Positions 32,500-44,500 of a stretch of 64,000 nt of DNA are shown in pieces. The stretch's first letter is position 1; each line of letters begins with the position of its first letter. The notes under the pieces were generated by a model that was not told where the DNA came from, did not search any database, and was given only the letters and a program-made list of their open reading frames with translations. A program made the translations under genes and the position numbers. Source of the DNA: Globodera rostochiensis (lineage: Eukaryota; Nematoda; Chromadorea; Rhabditida; Heteroderidae); contig JAEVLN010000019.1 of NCBI GenBank assembly GCA_018350325.1, positions 558,001 through 622,000 of the forward strand. The letters run 5' to 3'.

Positions 32500-33258
32500 A
32501 TGACTTCTTCCAGTGGCGCAGTTCGCACAAGAAAGCGCACCGTTGACCATGTCGTGAAGAAGGTGTTCCGTCGCAGAGTCTGCCTGATCTGTTTTGGGTT
32601 CACAGTGGTTTTTTTTGTACTGCTTCTTGCTGGGGCCACCACTCTGACAGTTTTGAATGTGGAGCATTTGGTAAGAACGAAATGTAATCAATTCATTTAA
32701 CCAATTTATGCCCTTTAAACAGAACGAAATCAAAGCCTTCCTTCGCAAACAGTCGTCGTTGAAGAGCCGCACGGACATCGAAGCATTCTACGAAATTGAA
32801 TGTCCAATTTACGACAAAAAACCCAGCGAGTGGGACGTTTTTGAGACGGTGGGTGTCAGGATGGAATTATTATGGCAACTTCTTTAACAAATTCAGGCAT
32901 TCTGCAACCGCTACTGTGATCGCAACTTCAAGTTCGAGTTCATGTACCGGCAGCTCGACCCCAAAAAAAAGTTCTTGACCCACAAGACCACCAACCGAAG
33001 GGAGGCGCACTACTGTCCGGTGTACGTCGAACTTGTGAGTTTGAAAGTATTTATTGGCTTACAAATAGCAAAAACAATTGTTTCAGAGGCAATGTCAGAC
33101 GGAGGATGGCGGTCACTGTGAGAAGAAGATATTCGACAAGGACGTTATTGATTTCGTAAGCGTCCACTGACTTTCCGTATTTGTCTAAAACGGCATTTTT
33201 GTAGAACAGCACTGAAGGTGAGCTTGCGATTGGCACGTGCGTGCCCTGTCCCGACTAA
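32500..33258 (+). CDS. Single-pass (type II) membrane protein with Cys-rich ectodomain
   Basis: MTSSSGAVRTRKRTVDHVVK starts at 32500. A basic cytoplasmic tail is followed by one transmembrane segment (VCLICFGFTVVFFVLLLAGA), and basic-inside topology implies the C-terminus is outside. Exons: about 32500-32670, 32722-32847, 32897-33034, 33086-33157 and 33206-33258. The ectodomain of about 125 residues carries paired cysteines (YEIECPIYDKKPSEWD, AFCNRYCDRNFKFEF, EAHYCPVYVEL, RQCQTEDGGHCEKK, GTCVPCPD), so it is probably disulfide-linked. No family recognised. A trans-splice-type TTACAG lies just before the ATG. Confidence 0.75.
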
Positions 33259-33852
33259 GAAAGTGGAAAAAGCGAGTCCCGATCAGATGAATATCGCTCT
33301 GTATAAACATAATTATCTGTCTAATCGTATTGTATGTATTGTTCCTTCTCTTATTGTTAGCACAATTTGTTTTTGTTGGTTGGATGTGAGTAAAATGTAT
33401 AAGAATTTCAACTAACATTTGATTGCTTCCTTTAATGGGAATAGCGGCTCTGTACGTAATCAAATCCCGTGGTGATCGACAAAATCTTAATTTTCTTTCC
33501 GATTAATGCCCCGGTTTATTCTCGTGAATCTAATTTATAAGGTTGGGGAGACCCGATTCCCAATATGCCGCCTCGACGGGTTTGAGGAGCGAGAGATGTG
33601 TTTCAATTTTGTTTCCTGATTCAAAAGTTCATTTTCCAATTAGCTTTGATTGTTTGAACATTTGCTCTCTCTCTCTCTCTCTGCTGACTTTTGGTCATAA
33701 ATGTCGCATTTTTTCATTCATTTTAGCTGACTTAAATTGTCTGTTTATTCATTGATGGGCCTTTGAAAATTATCGAATAGGCCCTCAACCGAAAACTTAC
33801 CTATTCATTTATAAATTAATTAGGTAATTATTTTTGTCCATTTTCCCCAGAA
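33259..33852. other. Intergenic spacer
   Basis: Contains a CT microsatellite at 33667-33682 and no gene of quality. TTTTCCCCAG at 33841-33850, two bases before the next ATG, resembles a spliced-leader acceptor. Confidence 0.5.
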
Positions 33853-34023
33853 ATGCGCTTCTCCCTGCTGCTGATGCTTTTGGTGCTGCAGTTTTTGTTT
33901 TTTGCCGTAGCGTTTGTCAACGGACTCCCCCGGGAAGTGCCGCCGTTGTTGCTGCAACGTTTGAAACGGCAAGACGAAGTCGCCAGTGACATCATTTATT
34001 TGCCCATGAGCTACGGAAAATAA
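33853..34023 (+). CDS. Neuropeptide-like precursor, 56 residues
   Basis: A single-exon frame starting MRFSLLLMLLVLQFLFFAVA (signal peptide), then a short spacer PREVPPLLLQRL, a dibasic KR site, and a 17-residue final peptide QDEVASDIIYLPMSYGK at the stop codon. The C-terminal Gly-Lys is the classical precursor of an amidated end after carboxypeptidase trimming, so the likely product is QDEVASDIIYLPMSY-amide, perhaps with pyroglutamate at Gln1. The ATG sits two bases after a CCCCAG acceptor, as expected for a trans-spliced nematode mRNA. The sequence is not one I recognise among FLP, NLP or INS families. The role as secreted signal is inference from this layout. Confidence 0.75.
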   Translation: MRFSLLLMLLVLQFLFFAVAFVNGLPREVPPLLLQRLKRQDEVASDIIYLPMSYGK

Positions 34024-34430
34024 GCCGAGCAGTGGAGGGAAGTCAGCCGAGGAATAAGACGGACAAATTGATGAACGAACAAACAGAGAAAGGCCCAATA
34101 AGAAAATTTGCTGATCTGATTGTGGACAAAAAATAACAGCTCAACCAAAAGTACATAAAGAAGACTTCAATACCGTACGCAGAAAAAGGGGCACTTTTTG
34201 TTAGTGGAAATTGGACAAAAATGTGTTCTCAATACACCCCCCCCCAGGGGGACAAAAAGACTTCCATAGCTACACCCCCCCCCCAGGGGAAATGGGACAA
34301 AAAGTTCAGATGAATTAACTGATATTATCCAAAGAATCTGTTGTTTCAAATCAAGCAAATGCATTTTTGGGGTTTAAAATGTTTGGTGGACTTCGAACCC
34401 TTAACTTTCAACAATTCCATCGGCTGCCGG
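34024..34430. other. Intergenic spacer with C tracts
   Basis: Two copies of a TACACCCCCCCCC-AGGGG block at about 34231 and 34272, each followed by GGACAAAAAG. No gene supported. Confidence 0.5.
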
Positions 34431-37379
34431 TCATCTGATTGACTTGGCCACTCTCTCGTTCAATTCAATGGCCCTTTCGATGTCCTCCCCTTTTGGCATT
34501 TTGTTCGCTTTGTCGCTCAATGGCCATGCCGACGTCCCCGGACACTCTCTCCCAATTGCGTCCTTTTGTCGGCCAATTGGGCCCCGAGACGGCACAAATT
34601 GTTTGGGTTTGTCGTCAATTTTTTTGCCGACCTTCATCAAATAGTGCCCGACTTTTTTTCGAATCGAATTCTTTTCATATTTTACGATTGCCCATTTTTC
34701 GCCGTTTTCCCTCTCATTTTTGCCGACAAATTCTTGCGTTTGAAGTTGCCGCAACTTTTCTCCGTCCAATTCCAACAATCGTTTAAGCGCCTTATTTGCT
34801 TTCCTTAAATGTTCTCCGACACCTTCTTGCATTTGCTCAAGCCAATAACCGATGTATTCTTTGGGACTCAAAAATTGTTTGTACAAAATTGGTATAGTCT
34901 CTAAATTGAAATGAAAAGTGTTTAAAGGCACCCCCCATCAAACTTTTGGCCTTTTTTTCCCATCCAACAAAATGTTGGCCCAGCAATGCCTCGTAAAGGT
35001 ACAAATACAAAGTGAGTGCACCGATTTGGTCTATTTTAACGCGAGTTTCGTCAAAATTTTTGTTTGGTTCGAATTTTTCCAAAAGTTTTTCGTATTCCCA
35101 AAGAATTTTCATTTGCTCCTCCACATGCGGTTGGATCAAACGAAGTGTTCGCATCAGTGAACGGCCGTACCACGATTTGATGCCCTTCTGATCAGTGTAA
35201 AATTTGGCAAGTTCTCTTTGAAGCCTACTGTAACCGTAGTGGGTAAGAAATTTGCAAAGTTCTTTCCTCGCGTCAAAAATTGTGCCGCCGTTCATCTCCA
35301 TGGCGATGGTGTGCTGTTGCAGGAATTCGGACAGCACCATTTTGTGCCAACAATCGCCGGCAGCAGTGCCGACGCCTCCTTGGGAACATTCGGGCTCTAC
35401 AAAATTACAAAATTAATTGTGCCTATTTATTAATTCAATCAAAAATAAAGCGGCGTTTCAGGCCGAAAAGCGTGCCGTTTATGCACCCAAGGCTCCGCAA
35501 AAACTCCTCGGTGTCGTTGAGCAGACTGAGTTTGATCTGTTCCCGGACGGCAACAAGAATCCAATCGTCGGTGCCCTTCATTTGACTGACAATGTCCCAA
35601 ATTTCGAACATTGCGGATTCCCGGCGCTCTTTGTCCTCGTCATCAACCAATTGCAGGGCTCCCGACTCGACACGGGCGGCGGCCGATTTGTTGCGCAGTC
35701 TGTCGAGTCTTAACGAACATTTGGCCGCCATTTGCACTCTCCGCTCCTTCCGATCACTTTGTGCCCGATCGATCAGAGTGCCCAACGCTTTGCCACTTTT
35801 GTCCAACAAATATTTCAGTTCCGCCTCATTCGACTCGTACCTAATACAAATAGGGACAATTTTGCTAATTTGTAAGATGTTTTTGGCCAAACAGAATGAA
35901 TGATACCGAGTGCTTATTGCTTTGCGCATTTGTTTCAACCATTTTAGAGCAAATTCTACATTCTTTTCGTCTTCGGAGGCATAATTCTGAAATATTTAGA
36001 AACATTTTGGGAGTTTTTTTTTTGAAAATTGGTAATTTTTCCATTCAAACGTTTTGGTCGATTATCGTTTCAAGTTGCCATTCAAATATCCGATAGAGTC
36101 GGTTGTAAATGAGCAAAGTGATCATTTTGTTGGCGATATTTCGTATTTTAGACTCGACTCCTGTCACCGATGTGTTTCCCTTCAGAAATTTGATCAGAGA
36201 CATAGACAACTTGTGGTAGTGATCATCATCTTTGCACGCGTCCAAAATTGCCTGATCGATTGATTGTTGGATGAAGAAGGCTCTCGTCTCGACCCGGGCG
36301 GGGGTAGAGCAACCCAGGAGGGTCGGGTCTCGTCTCGGGCGGGGGTAGAGCAACCCTGGAGGGTCGGGTCTCGTCTCGGGCGGGGGTAGAGCAACCCTGG
36401 AGGGTCGGGTCTCGACCAGGGCGGGGGTAGAGCAACCCTGGAGGGTCGGGTCTCGTCTCGGGCGGGGGTAGAGCAACCCTGGAGGGTCGGGTCTCGTCTC
36501 GGGCGGGGGTAGAGCAACCCTGGAGGGTCGGGTCTCGTCTCGGGCGGGGGTAGAGCAACCCTGGAGGGTCGGGTCTCGTCTCGGGCGGGGGTAGAGCAAC
36601 CCTGGAGGGTCGGGTCTCGTCTCGGGCGGGGGTAGAGCAACCCTGGAGGGTCGGGTCTCGTCTCGGGCGGGGGTAGAGCAACCCTGGAGGGTCGGGTCTC
36701 GACCAGGGCGGGGGTAGAGCAACCCTGGAGGGTCGGGTCTCGTCTCGGGCGGGGGTAGAGCAACCCTGGAGGGTCGGGTCTCGACCCGGGCGGGGGTAGA
36801 GCAACCCTGGAGGGTCGGGTCTCGTCTCGGGCGGGGGTAGAGCAACCCTGGAAGGTCGGGTCTCGACCCGGGCGGGGGGGGGGCAAGTCTCAAAAGAGAG
36901 CGATTGCCAACCGTTCAAAATATGCCGAAATGGGTATTTAAGCCACCGCACTTCACCTCAAGTCGAAGCATCCCGGCTTTGTCTTCCACGGCAATCTCGC
37001 TGAGCAGTGCCTCCTGCAGCATCTCCGTCAAATTGTGATACCAAAAGGTTTCGAACACGTCGCACAACCATCGGGATATTGTCACCAGCTCACCAACGTT
37101 CTGATGCCAATAAATGCGGCGCGCTTCGCGGATGTGTCGTTCGACGACGGCGGGGCCGCCCTCCACCTTCGGCACGTTCAGACAGAAACTCGCCGGAATT
37201 GCGGCCAACAGCAGCGGCAGCGACAGGCGAAGCTCGTCGTTGCCGTTGTCGGTCAAATGGCAAAGAGAGGGGCCAAAAAGAATGGCGACAAAGACGCCGA
37301 ACAGCGGCAGAAGTGACGGCACTTTATTAAATAATTTAAATATTGTGCATTTATTAACAAAAATAGGGGGTGGGGGCAA
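34431..37379 (-). CDS. Predicted secreted helical protein
   Basis: Family not recognised. The first good exon (about 37379-36957) has a hydrophobic leader (VPSLLPLFGVFVAILFGPSL) followed by Cys and helical sequence (ARRIYWHQNVGELVTISRW, MLQEALLSEIAVEDKAGM). Later exons lie at about 36285-36060, 35985-35895, 35840-35445, 35395-34927 and 34905-34431, and read IDQAILDACKDDDHYHKL, NEAELKYLLDKSGKALGTL, IWDIVSQMKGTDDW, FDARKELCKFLTHYGY and EYIGYWLEQMQEGVGEHL. It stops after ELNERVAKSIR. Leader, size and helical charged exons resemble the 4.2-12.6 kb proteins, but residue-level similarity is too weak to claim homology by eye. The true start may lie upstream, since AATAAAG before VPSLL could be an acceptor. 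A 41-bp satellite fills one intron. Confidence 0.55.
36273..36885. repeat. 41-bp satellite
   Basis: About 15 copies of GGGCGGGGGTAGAGCAACCC TGGAGGGTCGGGTCTCGTCT C. Because 41 is not a multiple of three, a long frame is open in all three minus-strand phases (Pro/Arg-rich); these are not genes. It is in an intron of the secreted helical gene. Confidence 0.95.
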
Positions 37380-38523
37380 TACCTTTGGATGGACTGGCAG
37401 AATTGTGTAAATGCATAATTTTTGGAAGGTAATGCAGTAAATTTGTTGTTTTTCCCTTCAATTTATTAAGCCCCCCCCCCCAATAATTGGACATGTGAGG
37501 AGGACAAATATTCGTGGCAAAGTGATTCATTCTTCCGAGTCGAATGAATCTTTACAATTCCTCCCCTCCCCCAGGGGGGTGGTGAGATTTCCCCCCCCCC
37601 CCCCCGGGGGTGGTGAGATTCCCCCCCCCTTACTATTAGGGGGGTGGTGAGATTTCCCCCTCCCCCCGGGGGTGGTGAGATTCCCCCCCCCCCTCCCTTA
37701 GGGGGGTGGTGAGATTTCCCCCTCCCCCCGGGGGTGGTGAGATGATATGTTTGTATGCAGCAGATGGATGGATGGAGATGGTCGCCAATTGATGGATTGG
37801 ATTGGCTGAATGAATGCGCGCCGTGCCACGGCACACAAAAGAAAGAAATGAAATATGAATGAAAAAAGAGCAGATTAATACAAATTAAAGTTAACACGAG
37901 AATTGTTTCGGAATATTTCGGCGATGGCATCAAAAAATCGTTTTTCTCAGTTTCCATAAGTTTTTTCTTATTTTTTTACAAATCCATCCCCCACCTCGCG
38001 GCCACTTTTTTGTTGGGGCAAATATTTGTGCGTTTTCCCCCATAAAAAATCCCCCCCCCGCCACATACTTTTCTTTTTGCTATTTAATTCAGCTTTTTGG
38101 CAATTCTGCTGCTGACTCATCTCCTCACCAATAAGCACTTTCCTTTTTCGAATTGTCCAATTCGTCTGATCGTCTCCCACCCCCCTTTGGTCTCTCCCAT
38201 TCGCACAGTCTCTCCCCCCCCCCCCCCCCACTTTTTACTTCTTTCCCCATTCTTTCCTTTCGCCCCCTTCCTCCCACACTTTGTGTATGTCTCCCCCCCC
38301 CCCCCCCCCCCTCCCTTTGCCCAGTTACAAGAATGTAATCGATGGCTGTCCCATTACCCCCCCTTCAAATTCCAACATTCCCTTCTTTTTTATTAAGAAT
38401 TTTTACCCCCCCCCCCTCTCAAATTCCATCTTTTTATTATACAAATTAAGTGCATTTATAACGATGCCTTTGTTTTTGTGGTCATTCGTTTGTAAAAGTT
38501 AAAAAAAATTCTTCTCCAGGCAA
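37380..38523. other. Intergenic region with C-tracts and GGGGGTGGTGAGAT repeats
   Basis: At 37565-37745 a block of about 25-50 bp (GGGGTGGTGAGATT followed by a C run) is repeated six or so times. C homopolymers of 9-20 occur at 37470, 37590, 38053, 38215, 38293 and 38407. Open frames here are Pro/Gly compositional. It forms the upstream region of the ABC transporter. Confidence 0.6.
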
Positions 38524-41500
38524 ATGGTTTTTTTGCGGCAATTGTGGCTGCTGACCTGGAAGAATCTTTTGGTGATATGGCGCAGCAAATTTTGGGTTTT
38601 CTTCGAGTTTTTGATGTGTCTTTTATGCCTTCCCATTCTTCTGTTGTTGCTCAAGGTTCAGCACCCAAAATAATTGTTTTTATGAAAATGTTTTAAACTT
38701 TCAGTTCAATCATACGGAGGAACATCCGGAAATGCTTTCATTTCGGGCGGGACAAATCAAAGGAAACTTCAGCGACCTGAACCGACGCTTTGGCAACGAG
38801 TCGATTATGGAATTTTGGTGCAACAAATCCAAAACAATCGCTTACAGGTGGACGACGGACGGACAAATTCAAAATTTGGAAGTTAATAAATTTTCTCAGC
38901 TCTGTCGGCGCTGTCCATGCTGCCGAATCTGAACAATTGCAGCAGATAGTCAAGGAGTTGGAGCAGCGATTCAGCAACAAAATGAGCGGAGAACAATGGC
39001 TGAACATCGAACACTTCAAAAATGCTAGTGAAATGCAAAAGGCGTTGGTGGACGATCGAAATCAGTCGGCGGGGAACGAATGCGATCAGCAATATTTGGG
39101 TACATTTTGGACGACGGACTTTTTGTGATTCGGTTTTTTTGCTCTCAGGTGGCCTCCTCTTCAGTGCCATTGCCTCTTCATCCCCCAAGGCGCCCCATCG
39201 GTTGGCCTACCGCCTGTTGCTGCCCCGCGCCGAGTACAGCTTGGTCTTCGAGTCGGTGGAGTGGCATTTGGACACCTTTTGGCGCGATGGCGTGGGCGCT
39301 TACGAGTCGGACCGCGACCCTTTCGCGGGACAAACGGACGGCATCGATATGCCTGACAACCCGCCGTATTGGCCGAGCGGCATTCTCTCCGTCCAATTCG
39401 CTCTTCACCAAATTTTTGCGGAAAAAGTGGCCCTTTCAAATTAAAAATGGATTAGTGGTTGTGTTCTTCAGGTTGTCGGCCACAAAAAATTGCCGGAAAT
39501 GGACGTTTTTCTGCGCAGAATGCCCTACCCGCGCAGTCAGGTGGGGAAACAATAGAATAATTGAATTGGACACCAAAATTTAGACGAGTTCGACCGTCTT
39601 TTACTTGTCCACCGTCGGCTCTTTTGTCTGGGTTTACGTAGTGCTGGTTCCGCTGTTGCACATTGCCAAAAACATTGTGTTGGAGAAGGAGGCCGGCATC
39701 AAGGTGGGACGGACATTGGGTTAGACTTTCAACTCGACCCGGACTTTCCAGACTTACATGACCGTCATGGGACTTCATCCGATGGCCTTCTACGCTTCGC
39801 ATGCTCTGATTGGTGCTCTGACCATTCTTTCCGTGGTCGGCGCCAGTGCCGTTCTGATCTCAGCCGCATTTAAGGCAGGCTCCTCCTTCCCCGATCATAA
39901 TAACCTTTACTTAATTACTCCGGTGCACCCCACAATGTTGAATTCGTTTGTTTAGTTCGTCACCGTGTCGCTGTTCGTCGTGTTGGCGTTGTTGTACGCC
40001 GTCAGTTGCATTCTGCTAACGGTGCTCTTCTGCACGTTCACCCAAAAGGGACAATTGGTCCAACTGATAGTAAGTGACGTCATAATTCGAAATGTTCAAA
40101 AAATGAACACATAAAAGGTCGGCCTGTCTTTCCAACTGTTCGGCTTGCTCAGCTGGAAGTTCAGCCCTCCCCTGCACAGTGTTGGCGGCTGTTTGTTGGC
40201 CTCGCTTAACCCGGTGGCCGCCTTCGGACTTGGCGTTCAAGTGGCATGCACTTTCGAGACTCGAAGTCAGTTACACCAAACTGTACACAAAAGCTCGTAA
40301 AAAACATTCACGTCGATGCTTCTCAACACAGTGTTCCATCTCGGCTGGCTTCAACTCTTCTCCGGCTCCTTCCATCAGTTCTCTGTCGGCCTCGCCATGC
40401 TCATGCTGCTGTTTGACTCGGTTTTGTTCGCCTTGCTCAGCTTCTACATGGACTCCGTTTGGCCAACCGACGAAAGTCCCCGGAGGCATCCGCTCTTTTT
40501 CCTACAGGCACTGACTGATAGATAACAACTTGAATTGATCACTTCGAAATCCAATTCAAATCCGAATTCGACATTTTAGCTCTTTGGCATCCAACTGTCC
40601 AACTATGAGAAAGTGGCACCGCTCGAAGACGACGAAGAGGACGCAGTCGCAATTGCACTCGCCGAGAACACCGAGCCGGAGTCAGAAAGGCGAATGGCGG
40701 ACATCGAAGTGCGCGGCATGAGCAAAGTGTGGGAGTCCACCGGACTGATGGCCGTAAAGTCGCTGAGTTTTCGCGCTCATCGAGGAAAAGTAAGTCAACA
40801 ATTGGGTCCACATTTTGTCGATAGCGATTTTGCTTCCGATTCCGATCGATTTCTTTCGTTGATTTTTCTCGAAAAGCCAATAATTGGAATCGACTTTTCT
40901 AACAAAAATTTGAGGTGTTCGTACTGCTCGGTCATAACGGCGCGGGCAAGTCGACCACCTTCGCCGTGCTGACCGGTTCTGTGCGCGCTTCGGGCGGCGA
41001 CGTGCTGATTTGCGGGCAGCAGTTGGAGGACAATTTGCGCGACTGTCAGCGTCGCATTGGCTTCTGTCCTCAGTACAACCCGTTGTTCGCCAAACTGACC
41101 GCCCGCGAGCATTTGTACATTTATGGACAGATGAAATTGAGCCAAGGCAACGACACGGCCGAGGTCAAGCGGCAGTTGGACGCGGAAATTGCCGAATTGG
41201 CCGCGGAGGTCGGAATAGCCGCTCAGTTGGACACGGCAAGTGATTGGAGCAGTACACGGGGGGGGGGGACGGGGTTCAGCACCAATTCAAGGGCGAAATT
41301 CAAAAAACCCGAAAATCTGTTGGAAGTTTTACCGACACTCAATTTCTTAGTTTAGCTGGCGGACAATTTGAGCGGGGGTCAGAAGCGCAAATTGTGTCTT
41401 GCGATGGCGTTGGTTGGCCGAAGTCCGGTGGTGTTGCTGGACGAGCCCACTGCGGGCATGGACCCGGGGGCGCGCAACGAAGCCGGCAAAGTGCTGGAGA

Positions 41501-44500
41501 GGATCAAGCGTGATCGGTCAGTCGGGCAAAAATGTTTGTCTTTGCAACGTCACTTCTTCCACAGAACGATTTTGCTGACCACGCATTACATGGAGGAGGC
41601 CAATGTGTTGGGCGATCGCATTGGCATAATGGTCCAGGGCCGGATGGTGTGCAACGGCTCGCCCGAGTTTCTGAAGCAGCGTTTCAGCGTCGGCTACCTT
41701 CTGTCCGTTGTCGTCCGTGCCGGTGCCGACTTTGCCCGTGCGGTGGACAAAGTGTTTGGCGTTGTCGGCAAGCATTCGCCCGGGGCCCGACTCGAACAGA
41801 GCCAAAAACCGCCCGAATTCTCCATGGTCCTCCCCCTGGGCGACAAACGGAAGTTCGGCGACATTTTCGCGGAGTTGGAGCAGCGCAAAGGCGAGCTGGG
41901 CGTGGACTCGTTCGGACTTTCGTCGAACACTCTCGAGCAAGTGTTCCTCAAGTAGGGCTAATCCAACAAAAGTTTTGACATTCGGCCGAACACTTTTTCA
42001 TTCCGAAGGGTTGGCGAACAGAGCGCAGAAGAGACCAAAGAGGGGGCAGACGAACCGCAGGAGACACTCCAGCTGGTCTCCAACCAATTGTTCAGCCGAA
42101 ATGTCCGAATTTTGGCACTCAACCGTCCATTCTTCGTCTGAACTCCCCCAAATTCAGCCCGACCGGATTGGTCTGTCCCTGATGCTCTTCCAACTCGGCG
42201 CCCTCTGCCATCGACACTTTCTTTGGGCCCTGCGCAACCCGCTCCGTTCACTGTTCCCTTTCTTTTTGGCACTGACAATTTTCGTCCCACTGGGCCTTTG
42301 GCCTGACAAGGGTCCTACAGCCAACGAACGCACTTTTGGGCTGGACAAACTCGGCCAGGAGATGGCACTTCCTCTCCAAGTACTGCTCGAACAGGACGAC
42401 AATGGTACTCAATGATCGGAGTTAGTTTAAAATGTTGGAAAATTTTAGCAACATGGTTTCCAAAGACCATAATGGAAATGTCAACGGCACTTCCGTCCAT
42501 AAAACTGCTCCAAATTGACCGGGACCAACGACTGGACAAAATGCTTTTGGACACTTTCTATAATTGGCCCCCTCTCGGCGTTGGAATGGTCATTTCGCGC
42601 AACCAAAGCAACGGCAAATTGAGCGTCCAATTGTTGTTCAACGGGGCCACTTACCACGGGCCGGAAATTGCGTTGAATTTGTTGGGCAACGCTTTGTTGG
42701 GAAATGCGACAGGTGAGCAACGTGTCACCACGTTTGCGGACAGACAACAATCCGCAAATGTCCGACACTGAGAAATTAATTGCCTAAAATTTAAGTTAGT
42801 CATTGGCAAACCTTTGCCCTGAAATTCAACATTTTAATGGGCAGGGCTCCCAAGGTGTACTTTTAAATTTTTTTAGTAAATGTACTATGTTTGGGTCCTA
42901 AAATCTTTTTTCGTTGGTGTACTTTTTTAGAAGCCCCGATTTTGAACGAAATGGAATAAATAATTAGAATTTCAGCGAGCATTGAGCCGAGTATCGAATT
43001 GTACGGGAAGGAGGACAACCCCTTCGGCATGCTGAAAGATCTGGTGAAAGATGTGATGGGCAATATGGGCGCCGCCATGTCGATGATCTCCGCCTTCTCC
43101 ATAATGACCGCCACGATGGTTATGCCGATGGTCGAGGAGCGGGGCTCGCGCTTCAAACATCAGGTGTTGAACTGATTGAGTGATCTGTGGGTGAGGATTG
43201 ACCCGACTCTTCTGCAGTTGTTGCTGACCCGTCTTCATCCGCTCGTCTATTGGCTCTCCGTTCTGCTTTGGAATTTCGCGCTCTACAGCGCGTTTTGCAT
43301 AGTGATCGGACTTTCTCTGTTCACGTTGAACTGGATGCGCTCCTTTCTCGGTTCCATCGCTTTGCTTTGGCTGCTTTACTTTTGGGCAACCGTCCCAATG
43401 GTCGGCTGCGCGTCCTTTCTCTTTGAAAAGGTGCCAATTCTGCACATTTTTGCTCTAAAAACATTTGTTTTGCATTTTCAGGCGACGCGTGCGTTTAATG
43501 CCCTTTTGTGCTGGTTCATGGTCGGCTCCATGTTGACCACCATCGGCACCGCCATTCTGCGAATGAATGTCGGCGGCATTGGGGAAAACACCGCCCGTCT
43601 GCTGAACATTTTGATTGGCATTGTGTTGCCAACCAAGGCGATGAGTGGCGGCATCCTCAACTTGGCACTGATCGCCACCTATCAGCAGCTGATCGGACAG
43701 CACATTGGCGATGATTCAAGCGGACCCATCGATGAATTGTGGCGGGAATTTCGACAAGAATTGTTCACCATGACCATCTCGGGCCTCATCTTTTGGCTTT
43801 TGCTGGCACTGCTCCAGTCCCGACGTGTTGCTTGGGCATGGCACAAAATGACCAACAACATTGCCGTAGGGAATAGAAAGTGTAGAGAATATTTTCGGAT
43901 TTCAAAAAAATTTAGTTGATCATCTACGGCAACAGACAAACGGTTGACGAGGAAGAAGATGAGGACGTTCGGGAGGAGCGTGAGAGAATGTTGCGGGAAA
44001 CTCACGAGAGCCACGCGTTGGCGGTGATGGGCCTCACCAAGTTTTACCGACGTGTTTGCGCCGTTCGCGAGATTACTTTTGGCGTTAAAGCCGAGGAATG
44101 CTTTGGATTGCTCGGTAAGTTCAACCCAAGGGCTCTTTGTAAAAGCATGAGACTCAATTGTTTAATGGCATTTCCGAGGAGTACCAACCCCATCCCTCTT
44201 CAGGTGTCAATGGCGCTGGCAAAACGACCACCTTCGACATGTTGGCCGGGATGCAGTACGCCAGCGGTGGCGGTGCCTTTGTTGCCGGGCGCGACGTGAA
44301 GGAGTGCCCGCGCATTGGCTACTGTCCTCAATTTGACGCGCTGCCGGGCGAGCTGACGGGGAGGGAGGTGCTCTCTCTGCTGACGCGACTCAACGGCTTC
44401 CGAGACGTTGGAGAGCGCGTGACGAAGACGATGTGGGCAATTCGCATGGAGGGCAGTGCGGACAAGCAGACCAAGCAGTTCAGGTGGTCAACAGGGGTGT

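Noticed and set aside
34385..34430. GGGTTCGAAGTCC on the minus strand as a tRNA T-arm
   Set aside because: No paired T-stem, no A-box and no cloverleaf; the sequence abuts the coding end of the helical gene.
36045..36951. Three minus-strand frames of 230-282 residues rich in Pro/Arg
   Set aside because: All produced by the 41-bp satellite, which is open in every phase; only the unique ends are exonic.
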